Shown: in pieces, positions 57,665-64,000 of the stretch
How the letters are laid out: each line of letters begins with the position of its first letter
How positions within the stretch are numbered: position 1 is the first letter of the stretch
NCBI GenBank assembly: GCA_027320425.1
Contig: DAHVLJ010000022.1
Span: 43,806 to 107,805, forward strand
DNA from: Nitrososphaerota archaeon
GTDB lineage: Archaea > Thermoproteota > Nitrososphaeria > Nitrososphaerales > Gagatemarchaeaceae
Direction of reading: 5' to 3'
Length of the DNA: 64,000 bases
Made by a program: the position numbers and the translations under genes
The notes under the pieces: generated by a model
What the model saw: only the letters and a program-made list of their open reading frames with translations
Database searches by the model: none
What the model was told of the DNA's origin: nothing

Positions 57665-60493
57665 CTACTCGATCTTGATTTGGGCTAGGTCTGTTGTCGC
57701 CTCTTCAATCAGCCCTATCTCCTCCTCTGTAAGATTATAGAGTTCGTACACTTTTTTGTCAATCTCAGAATCCACAGATGCAATCTTCTCCCTAAGGCTG
57801 CGTGCCTCTGTTGTATCTTGATCGCTTATGGGCTGTAGTTTCTTACTCAGCTCAGAAATTTCATCCACCAGGTTGCTTACCCCGTTGTCGGGCTTCTCCG
57901 AGATGGGGATATTACCGAAGTACTCCCAAATCAGTTGGTATCCTCCTCTGATTTGTGTACACGTGTTTCTGACTAGGAACCAGCCAAGTTTTGAATTAAG
58001 AATGGCAAGAAGCCTCTTATCTACAGTTGGAATGAAGAAATTAGCGTCGTTTACGAAGTAACCTTCGGTGTCGATGGTGAATCTTGGTCGCGTTGTAATC
58101 TTGCCGTAGACTATCTTGGGTTTTTCGAATTCGTCGTAGTAGTCACAGGCTCGAAGTTCATACCAATGGTTTCCCTTGTCCCACCTCTTCTCAAGCTCCT
58201 CTTTGTATTGGGTGAGCCATGCCAAGATAGCGGGATAGCGATGAATGTCAACCCCAATCTTCGTTAGTATGATGTAAGTGTCCTTGCTATGAATATAGTA
58301 CCTACCTACCTCGTTGCCCTTGAGGAAGGGCTTGATAATCTCAGAAGACTTTGGGTCTTTGGTGACGATTGCCCGTCGAGTTCCTCCACTAATCACGAAG
58401 GCCTTCGTTAGTCCAGTCAGTATTCCTCGATAGACCTCACCCTTGATGTACTGTTTGAGAGGAGGATTCTGTGACTTCACTTTCTGGAAAAGGCTTGTTT
58501 CTTTGGTGTCTTGGAAGCTCCACGCCTTAATCTGTAGCGTTCTCTGGTCAATGGTGAAACTATTCTGGTTCACATAACTTTCCAGTGAGTCGAAGTCTAA
58601 CGTCTTAACAATGCACGTCCTGATTTTCGGATTCTGCTTTTCGGCCTTGCGTACGACGATAATGCAGGGATATGTGGTGGCATCCTGAAAGACTGGAAGG
58701 TCGCCGAAATCTATGAACTGGTCTATCCAATACTTGCTTAGAAATGCTCTGAGCTTCTCCCCATAACCTGCTCGCAGCCATTTGTTTGAGACTATCATTC
58801 CAAGATATCCATCTTCTTTCAGGAGTTTGATTTCTCTCTCGAAGAAGTAAACGAAGAGGTCAGCTGAACTGTCATAGACTCCATAGCTCCTTTCCAAGAA
58901 TGGTTTCAGCGGTCGTATGTCCTCCTGTCGCACATATGGTGGGTTACCGATTATCACATCGAACCCACCTTGCTTCATTATGTCTGGGAACGATTCGCCC
59001 CAGTCGAATGGACTTTGGTCAACTGCATCCCTTTCAGAAATGAGACTATTTCCTGAACGAATGTTCTTCTGAAGTAAGGGCAGTTTCTCACCCCGCTCGG
59101 CTATTTTCATGAGGAGGTTGAGCTGAGTAATCTCGACGGCCTTCTGATCCAAGTCGACACCGAAGATGTTGTCCTGGAGGATTCTCGTCTTCCGGCTAAA
59201 TGGGACAGAAACTTGATCGAGCGTCCCAAAAGACTGTTGCCCAAAGTCTTTCGACCTCTTTGCATGTGTTTCCATCATGTCATAGGCTTTGATGAGAAAG
59301 CTCCCTGATCCACACGCAGGGTCTAGTATCTTGATTCCGCTGTGATTCTCTGTACCCTTGCTCTTCAGGAGCTCCCCCAAGGTATGCCGGACAATATAGT
59401 CCACGATGTAAGTTGGAGTGTAGTAGATTCCCTGCTCGTGTCTGTGGGCTATGCCACCCTCGAGCTTAACCCGCTTCGGAGTTTGCGAAAGAATGTATGC
59501 CAGATACTGTTCATAGATTGCCCCTAGAACGTCAGCGTCGATGGTGTCAAAATCGTAATTGACGCGCCCATTCGCTGGGCGCAGAGTCCCTTTGATGACC
59601 TTCTCGATTACTTGGTTAGAGAGCTCGACCTTATCAGCTTCGTGCAACACGGTCTTACTTTCTCCAAAGAGTTTGCTGTCGTAGGTTTCCCGAAACTTCT
59701 CGAATACTTGCTTGACTTCGCCGTAAGTGTTGGTGCTTTCCCGTCTAATGATCTGCTCCAGAACGGGATCTTCCAGATGGCTATCCTCAGCCTTTCGAAT
59801 GAAGATGAGCCTGTCGATGATTCTCTGAACAATCTCGTCCAATATCTGCGGGGGATACTTGTTTGGCTGTCTCCTCTTTATGTCGGTTGAGAGAAGCTCT
59901 CTCCAGGTTCGTAGGTCGTCGAGAAGTTGCTTGTCTATCTTTATCTTCTGGACTGCATATCCTCGTTTCTTGGCTTCGGCCTCAAGTGCGTTCTTCAGAA
60001 CACTTTCCTTTGATAGATACCAAAGGATCTCAAAGCTCTCATCAAACTTGTTCAGAGAGTCGAAATCTACACGGTAAAATGGTGTCCCACCCTTCAGATC
60101 CACATAGTAAATACGAGTTGATGCAAAATTGGTTAGGACCGCCCACAAGCAGGCTCTGTTAAAGGAATAAGTTATCGCCTGTGTTTCATAGTCAGGATTC
60201 TGAATGTCTTCGCCAATCGCTTTCGCTTCGACAATTAGCCGCGTAATCCCGTTTATCTTGAATGTGTAATCCGCTTTCTTCTTGCCTGGCTCCTTCGTCT
60301 TTACGGGCTGTTCTCTCTCAACCTCATCTGGAATGACATCGCCGAAGACGTCCCACCCAAGAGCCTCAAACATCCTGTCGATGAACTTGGTTCGTGTGTC
60401 AAACTCGCTTTGTCCTGATACTTTGCCCCGGTTCTCAAGGTAGTTCTTGACTAGCGTTCTAATCCTTGACTTCGCCTCGTCCTTGCTCAACAT
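57665..60493 (-). CDS. Type IIG restriction-modification enzyme (N6-adenine methylase plus nuclease)
   Basis: A 942-residue single-chain RM enzyme. The N-terminal PD-(D/E)XK nuclease has KADYTFKINGITRLIVEAKA (Asp75, Glu89, Lys91). The adenine methyltransferase has motif I ILDPACGSGSFLIKAYD near residue 388 and motif IV FDVIIGNPPYVRQEDI near 516. The C-terminal 300 residues are the Eco57I/TaqI-type target-recognition region. It would both methylate and cut unmodified DNA. Its DNA is visibly more A/T-rich than the HerA operon, a sign of separate acquisition. It is convergent with that operon, with 60 bp between stops. Confidence 0.9.
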   Translation of the reverse strand: MLSKDEAKSRIRTLVKNYLENRGKVSGQSEFDTRTKFIDRMFEALGWDVFGDVIPDEVEREQPVKTKEPGKKKADYTFKINGITRLIVEAKAIGEDIQNPDYETQAITYSFNRACLWAVLTNFASTRIYYVDLKGGTPFYRVDFDSLNKFDESFEILWYLSKESVLKNALEAEAKKRGYAVQKIKIDKQLLDDLRTWRELLSTDIKRRQPNKYPPQILDEIVQRIIDRLIFIRKAEDSHLEDPVLEQIIRRESTNTYGEVKQVFEKFRETYDSKLFGESKTVLHEADKVELSNQVIEKVIKGTLRPANGRVNYDFDTIDADVLGAIYEQYLAYILSQTPKRVKLEGGIAHRHEQGIYYTPTYIVDYIVRHTLGELLKSKGTENHSGIKILDPACGSGSFLIKAYDMMETHAKRSKDFGQQSFGTLDQVSVPFSRKTRILQDNIFGVDLDQKAVEITQLNLLMKIAERGEKLPLLQKNIRSGNSLISERDAVDQSPFDWGESFPDIMKQGGFDVIIGNPPYVRQEDIRPLKPFLERSYGVYDSSADLFVYFFEREIKLLKEDGYLGMIVSNKWLRAGYGEKLRAFLSKYWIDQFIDFGDLPVFQDATTYPCIIVVRKAEKQNPKIRTCIVKTLDFDSLESYVNQNSFTIDQRTLQIKAWSFQDTKETSLFQKVKSQNPPLKQYIKGEVYRGILTGLTKAFVISGGTRRAIVTKDPKSSEIIKPFLKGNEVGRYYIHSKDTYIILTKIGVDIHRYPAILAWLTQYKEELEKRWDKGNHWYELRACDYYDEFEKPKIVYGKITTRPRFTIDTEGYFVNDANFFIPTVDKRLLAILNSKLGWFLVRNTCTQIRGGYQLIWEYFGNIPISEKPDNGVSNLVDEISELSKKLQPISDQDTTEARSLREKIASVDSEIDKKVYELYNLTEEEIGLIEEATTDLAQIKIE

Positions 60494-60681
60494 CCCTCAG
60501 GAGCTGGCAGGGATGACGATTTAACCTGATTTGCAGTCTTTTGCCACTTCTGCAACGCGACTGCCTTCTTCACCTCTACGAGGGTAAGAAATGCCTGTCT
60601 TCTTCTATAGACAACCCAAGAACGTTCCTTGTCTGAAACCACCTTGCAAATACGCAGTTGACTTTCGAGGACCTCAAACAC
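60487..60681 (-). CDS. Small basic protein overlapping the RM gene
   Basis: A 64-residue basic protein from GTG 60681, ending 7 nt inside the RM gene start, so translation could be coupled. MFEVLESQLRICKVVSDKER and KKAVALQKWQKTANQVK are helical and Lys/Arg-rich. A TTATAGG box lies near 60717-60722. It might be a controller-type protein for the RM gene, but no helix-turn-helix is clear. Confidence 0.4.
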   Translation of the reverse strand: MFEVLESQLRICKVVSDKERSWVVYRRRQAFLTLVEVKKAVALQKWQKTANQVKSSSLPAPEGC

Positions 60682-60740
60682 CTAAGCTTGGGATGAGCTC
60701 ATCATGTGAGCCTATCCTATAATTTCCAGAGCCGTGCAAA

Positions 60741-60800
60741 CCGTGCATAGGGTTCACTGCGCGTCGGCCTGGAACTGCTCATCCTAGCGTTGGGGCCTAT
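60741..60800 (+). repeat. Island repeat, copy 3
   Basis: CCGTGCATAGGGTTCACTGC, GCGTCGGCCTGGAACTG, CTCATCCTAGCGTTGGGG. The stop codon of the minus-strand pilin-like gene (60797-60799) falls at its right end. Confidence 0.72.
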
Positions 60801-61642
60801 TCTTGTTTCAAGTCTCCAAAGGGCTTCTCGAAGATTACCTTTCCGCCGTCGCTCACGTAGACTCTACGGTCATCTCTACCTATCTTAGATATTGGACCGG
60901 CAAGGAAAGCTGCTTGTTCACCGCGGCCAAGCACAGTCTCAGTCTTTAGTGCACTACCGGAACCGTCTAATGGGAGTCTATCCGCGCCAAAGTAAACCAT
61001 GCACTGTTCAATTAGTCCTTTGGAGCACCGCACTCTTACGATCCAATTCTCGCCGTCCCTGAACCGCGTCACAGTAAATTCGGGCCGTTTGTCCGTGCGT
61101 CTCAGATATAGTCCAACGTATGCGGGAATGACAGCCGCAATTGCGATTGTAAGAGCAACGTAAGAGAGATAACTTTGGTCCTGCTGACTCTGGAGCTGGT
61201 CTAGCATCAAACTCGCTTGGTCTGAATTCAAGACTACCTGAAATGAATAGGGGAATATTGTTCCTCCTGATGATGAAATCATGAAAGTCCACTCGCCAGT
61301 CGAGAAAAGTTCTTGGGTGAAATTGATAGAAGCCCTTCCTGCTGGAGGAATGCTGAATGCACGAGAGTAAACCACTTGACCGCCACCCAAGAGCCGAACA
61401 GTGCCATTCTCAGTTGCGTCAATCAGGTTCGTCAAATTTACCGTGAAGTTCGCCTTGTCGTTAAGCACGGCAATGTTCTGGCTAGGGGCGAAGATGTTTG
61501 GTTCCACGCTTGCCGAAAGTACATTGTTAGAGTAGCCGAAGATTCCGAAGACATATCCGAGAATGGCGGCAGTAGCAATTAGGGCGGCGGCGACAATCAA
61601 AACGGTAGCGAGCATTGGGGCGATTGCTACTCGGCTTCGCAT
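60797..61642 (-). CDS. Pilin-like membrane protein with cytosolic C-terminal domain
   Basis: A 281-residue protein. The N-terminus, RSRVAIAPMLATVLIVAAAL, resembles the class III signal and hydrophobic helix of archaeal type IV pilins (Arg before a small residue, then AIAP). A beta-rich ectodomain with N-glycosylation sites follows, then a second membrane helix (about 165-188) and a 95-residue basic/beta C-terminal domain. The second helix is unlike ordinary pilins, so it may be a surface receptor. ATG 61642 is about 30 nt after a CGATTTTATC box. Repeat copies flank the gene on both sides. Confidence 0.65.
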   Translation of the reverse strand: MRSRVAIAPMLATVLIVAAALIATAAILGYVFGIFGYSNNVLSASVEPNIFAPSQNIAVLNDKANFTVNLTNLIDATENGTVRLLGGGQVVYSRAFSIPPAGRASINFTQELFSTGEWTFMISSSGGTIFPYSFQVVLNSDQASLMLDQLQSQQDQSYLSYVALTIAIAAVIPAYVGLYLRRTDKRPEFTVTRFRDGENWIVRVRCSKGLIEQCMVYFGADRLPLDGSGSALKTETVLGRGEQAAFLAGPISKIGRDDRRVYVSDGGKVIFEKPFGDLKQE

Positions 61643-61686
61643 TGTCGAACCGCAGTATCCTAGTTTCAGAATGATAAAATCGTTCG

Positions 61687-61766
61687 CCGCACATAGGGTT
61701 CATTGCGCCTCCGCCGGGAATAACTCATCCTGCGTTGGGGTATAGGTGCCAGCCCAGCTGAACTAC
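61687..61766 (+). repeat. Island repeat, copy 4
   Basis: CCGCACATAGGGTTCATTGC, GCCTCCGCCGGGAATAAC, TCATCCTGCGTTGGGGTATA, then GGTGCCAGCCCAGCTGAAC. It is almost identical to copy 5, including the extended right part, and lies between the pilin-like and HEPN genes. Confidence 0.78.
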
Positions 61767-61793
61767 TTGGCCGTGTGTGAGAAAGTTCGGAGA

Positions 61794-62633
61794 CTACGCC
61801 GTAACTGTTCTAATCTGGGCGATTGCGCTCTCATCGAAGAACTTGTCCAGTTTCTGTTTGATCTCTTGGTTGTTGCTGTTTACCCTGAGGAGGAGGTAAC
61901 TCCTGATTGCAACTTGAGCGAGCTCAGAGACCTGTGTTATTGTCTCGTTGCTAATGGTTGGAATCTTACCACCGTGTAGAATCTCACTGCGGGTGTGGTA
62001 GAATCTCTTGAATCGGCTAAACGTCTCTTGCATATCATTATACTTAGAGCTCACTAAGACTGCTAGTCTTCTGGAAATCTTTTCAGTCGTCTCGTCTCCC
62101 TCTGATAGCATGGCCTCTATAGTTGTAATGAAGTTCAGGAATTTGTAGGTGGTGTCCTGTTCCCTTGCTGCCACTCCATAGTAGTGCAATGCTATGTTGC
62201 AGTCATCCTGGCCCGCCAGATTGTGGACAGTCCTAATCTGTTGAAGTCTAGTTCCGATGCTTTCCCCCGCGAACACTGCGTCGGGGGCTTCGCTATAGAC
62301 TGTTACAGTTACGGAATTTGATACCAAACGACGAAGTGGAGAACCGATCTCCTCAATATCAGCTTCCGAATTGTTGGCAACGAACATTGTGAAAGAGGCA
62401 ACTAAACCAAGCGAGAAGATTTGGAACAACGTCAAGTCTGTTGTTGCGACTTGGCGTGCCTGCTCGACAGCTTGACTTGGATTGACCGACTCCAGTTCGA
62501 TTGTTAGCCTCCAGCGATTGTCGTCAAAGACCAGTTGTGAGTCTCCTCCGAGTGGCAAGTTAAGCGGTTGGATGGAAGCAGGGAGATTCCCTGTCACAGG
62601 TAGAGCAATACGATACCTAGGCACGCGGAGCAT
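61794..62633 (-). CDS. ApeA-like HEPN domain protein
   Basis: A 279-residue protein. The C-terminal helical domain contains FYHTRSEILHGGKIP, the Arg-x4-His motif of HEPN ribonucleases, in the sequence setting of the ApeA-like HEPN family; KFLNFITTIEAMLSEGDETT is the usual preceding helix. The N-terminal half is beta-rich. Such proteins are RNA-cleaving effectors in defence systems or their relatives. The start ATG is about 20 nt after an ACTAAATC box. Confidence 0.75.
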   Translation of the reverse strand: MLRVPRYRIALPVTGNLPASIQPLNLPLGGDSQLVFDDNRWRLTIELESVNPSQAVEQARQVATTDLTLFQIFSLGLVASFTMFVANNSEADIEEIGSPLRRLVSNSVTVTVYSEAPDAVFAGESIGTRLQQIRTVHNLAGQDDCNIALHYYGVAAREQDTTYKFLNFITTIEAMLSEGDETTEKISRRLAVLVSSKYNDMQETFSRFKRFYHTRSEILHGGKIPTISNETITQVSELAQVAIRSYLLLRVNSNNQEIKQKLDKFFDESAIAQIRTVTA

Positions 62634-62736
62634 GAGGTCTAAGGGAGATTTAGTGTTTGTCTACCACAGACCGGTAAACTTCTCGATTACGTAGTTGACA
62701 GAAGGGGATTTAACTATCAATATGACTGAACCGTAG

Positions 62737-62859
62737 ATGGCACAGTCTCGCAGAATAAGGTGCGGTTATTGTGGCGGAACTGGAAAGGTGAAGGTTCTGG
62801 GAATTCCCAGCGTGTGCCCTGTCTGCGGGGGATCGGGTAGAATTGTATTGCCATACTGA
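62737..62859 (+). CDS. 40-residue DnaJ-type zinc-finger protein
   Basis: A short gene, ATG 62737 to TGA 62857-62859. It contains two CxxCxGxG motifs (RCGYCGGTGKV and CPVCGGSGRI), which together make one DnaJ-type zinc-binding module and nothing else. A GATTTAACTATC box centred near 62711 places the transcription start on the ATG. It precedes a HEPN-like gene by 20 bp on the same strand, so the two are probably co-transcribed. Confidence 0.7.
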   Translation: MAQSRRIRCGYCGGTGKVKVLGIPSVCPVCGGSGRIVLPY

Positions 62860-62879
62860 TGCTGTTGTGATAGTGGCCT

Positions 62880-63752
62880 ATGGAGGTCTTTGAAGTGTCG
62901 GAGTCGACTAGAGAATCGAAAGTAGCTGGTTCGCTTTTTACTAATCTTATTGCTTTCAAAACCAAGATGACGGTTGCCCGACAAATCTGCGAAGCTGCTC
63001 CGTTGTCCACCGACACCTTCTTGATGCCCATTCGAAAGAACTTGAAGAGCGAAGTCAATCCTGAAACGATGTCGGACATCGAGAGATTTTACCAGAGAAA
63101 GCAAACAGATCCCTGGAACCCTCCGCTGGTCCTTCGAGAATTTACAAAGGCGGTTATTCTTTCGAAACGGGTCCCTTCGTTCTTGAATGAGATGTGCCTG
63201 TCATATCTCGTAAGTGTTTTTGAAGACTTGTTATGTGCAGATATCCGAGATATTTATGCTGTGATTCCTCAAATGCTAAAGATGTCGGACAAGACAATCT
63301 CACTTGGAAATCTTGTGGATTTTGCTACTATCACCGAGATGCGAAAAGCGCTGATAGAGCGTGAAATTTCAGGGCTAACCCGGGGCGGAATAGAGGACTT
63401 CCAAGCTTACTTCAAGAGCAAGATGCAATTCGATATAGAAGCTGAAGACTGGAACGACTTCACAGAGTTCTTCTTCCGACGAAACCTCCTAGTCCACAAC
63501 GACTTGGTTCCTGACGATGAGTACGTCAAAAAGACAATGTACCAGGGTGACAGAATCCGTTTGCCCATCACAGATGAATATCTAGATACTGGGTTCAGGT
63601 TATTCGAGAACTATGCCGAGTCGATTACGAAACAACTTCACTTGAAGTTTTGCAAAGACCTGGCGTTTGTCTCAACTGACTTGGTCATAAAATATGAGCT
63701 CTCAGAACTTCAATCCCGCATTCGTGACTTCGTGGATACCGGAAAAGTGTGA
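62880..63752 (+). CDS. HEPN-like protein, 290 residues
   Basis: A helical, soluble protein. The sequence FFFRRNLLVHNDLVPDDEY contains an Arg-x4-His motif of the HEPN type near residue 205, flanked by amphipathic helices, as in RiboL-PSP/MAE_28990-like families. The N-terminal half (TNLIAFKTKMTVARQICEAA) is unassigned. It would be an RNase-type effector or its inactive relative. It is divergent from the ApeA-like HEPN gene with a small zinc-finger gene in between. DNA is A/T-rich like the RM gene. Confidence 0.65.
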   Translation: MEVFEVSESTRESKVAGSLFTNLIAFKTKMTVARQICEAAPLSTDTFLMPIRKNLKSEVNPETMSDIERFYQRKQTDPWNPPLVLREFTKAVILSKRVPSFLNEMCLSYLVSVFEDLLCADIRDIYAVIPQMLKMSDKTISLGNLVDFATITEMRKALIEREISGLTRGGIEDFQAYFKSKMQFDIEAEDWNDFTEFFFRRNLLVHNDLVPDDEYVKKTMYQGDRIRLPITDEYLDTGFRLFENYAESITKQLHLKFCKDLAFVSTDLVIKYELSELQSRIRDFVDTGKV

Positions 63753-63785
63753 GAAGAAACCGAGTGGGCGATGCTGCGACTTCAG

Positions 63786-63865
63786 CCGTGCATAGGGTTC
63801 ATTGCGCCTCCGCCGGGAATAACTCATCCTGCGTTGGGGTATAGGTGCCGGACGGGCTGAACACG
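63786..63865 (+). repeat. Island repeat, copy 5
   Basis: CCGTGCATAGGGTTCATTGC, GCCTCCGCCGGGAATAAC, TCATCCTGCGTTGGGGTATA, then GGTGCCGGACGGGCTGAAC. It lies between the HEPN-like gene and the partial gene at the right edge. Confidence 0.78.
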
Positions 63866-63931
63866 TCGTTCTTGCGAACTTCGTGCGTACACCCCCGGTC
63901 CTTCAACGCGATCTTCTATCGCCCCCCTCCT

Positions 63932-64000
63932 TCACCCGCTCCCCCAGCTTGCGCCGGGGGTTAAGGCGAAAGGCTCACTCTTCTCGGGAGTGGCTTCCCG
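63932..64000 (-). CDS. Possible 3' end of a tnpB-like gene (runs off right edge)
   Basis: The minus frame is open from the window edge to TGA 63934-63932, giving 22 C-terminal residues, EATPEKSEPFALTPGASWGS plus a Gly. A Pro/Gly/Ser-rich tail whose codons also encode a G/C-rich hairpin is what is seen at the 3' end of IS605-family tnpB genes, where the guide RNA overlaps the coding end. The other two frames are closed. With only 22 residues this remains a guess from context. Confidence 0.35.
   Translation of the reverse strand, partial: REATPEKSEPFALTPGASWGSG
63941..63960 (-). ncRNA. GNRA-capped hairpin, possible omega RNA/IS605 right end
   Basis: On the minus strand CCCCCGGC-GCAA-GCTGGGGG folds into an 8-bp stem (one G-U pair) with a GCAA tetraloop. 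A second stem, CACTC/GAGTG, lies at 63976-63992. A strong C-run/G-run hairpin near the tnpB stop codon is the typical end of omega RNAs and IS200/IS605 right ends. Confidence 0.4.

Noticed and set aside
48829..63865. Reading the island repeats as integron attC sites
   Set aside because: The GTTGGGG and CCCCAAC-like bits do not give the R-Y-Y-Y-A-A-C/G-T-T-R-R-R-Y pair with internal symmetry, and no integrase gene is visible.
1..64000. CRISPR arrays, tRNA and rRNA genes
   Set aside because: No regularly spaced repeats with spacers and no T-arm/anticodon-arm or rRNA core sequences were noticed by reading; a covariance-model scan would be decisive.

Overview
The window looks like a chromosomal segment of an archaeon, most likely a mesophilic or moderately thermophilic member of the Thermoproteota (Nitrososphaeria or Bathyarchaeia-like). 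The evidence is a prenyl synthase of the GGPP type, a thermopsin-family protease, a Thr-rich membrane-anchored solute-binding protein, pilin-like N-termini, and a recurring start architecture in which an archaeal TATA-like box sits about 24-30 nt upstream of an ATG, GTG or TTG with no Shine-Dalgarno sequence (leaderless genes). The phylum call is an inference. No rRNA, tRNA or CRISPR array was seen. Genes are short-spaced, mostly single or in pairs, and base composition is GC-rich until about 57 kb.

Region 1 to about 47 kb is a housekeeping and metabolic stretch. It holds peptidases (M32, M29, thermopsin-like), a CBS-regulated cation/proton antiporter, a PLP threonine dehydratase-like enzyme, GGPP synthase, a RimK-type ligase coupled to a retropepsin-like protease, a SET protein next to a FAM173-like methyltransferase, four MFS carriers and one EamA carrier, an amidase, an arginase-family enzyme, an AidB-like acyl-CoA dehydrogenase, a class III nucleotide cyclase, an orphan peptide-binding lipoprotein-like protein, a Cas4-like nuclease and several small proteins. 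Regulators are few: a TetR protein facing a palindromic operator, a short leader peptide and an ATPase; and a membrane-tethered winged-helix protein.

Region 47 to 64 kb is an accessory, defence-type island. In order it carries an AlkZ/HTH_42 protein, a Fic/Doc protein with a small overlapping partner, a membrane zinc-ribbon protein coupled to a PD-(D/E)XK nuclease with its own zinc ribbon, a decayed gene, a winged-helix regulator divergent from a three-gene operon (membrane HerA/VirB4-like ATPase, acidic PD-(D/E)XK protein, unknown 198-residue protein), a Type IIG restriction-modification enzyme in visibly lower-GC DNA, a pilin-like protein, two HEPN-like proteins with a 40-residue zinc-finger protein, and at the right edge what may be the 3' end of a tnpB gene with its structured RNA. 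A 60-80 bp repeat, always in the same orientation, recurs at five places (48.8, 49.4, 60.7, 61.7 and 63.8 kb) between these modules.

Two points stand out. First, the HerA-like/acidic-nuclease/198-residue operon is a candidate undescribed defence or DNA-transfer system. Second, several genes (MaoC-like, SET, SRPBCC, Fic) have conserved N-termini lying upstream of any ATG/GTG/TTG; in each the natural start position is an ACG (or CTG), and for Fic and SRPBCC it lies 27-28 nt behind a clear TATA box.
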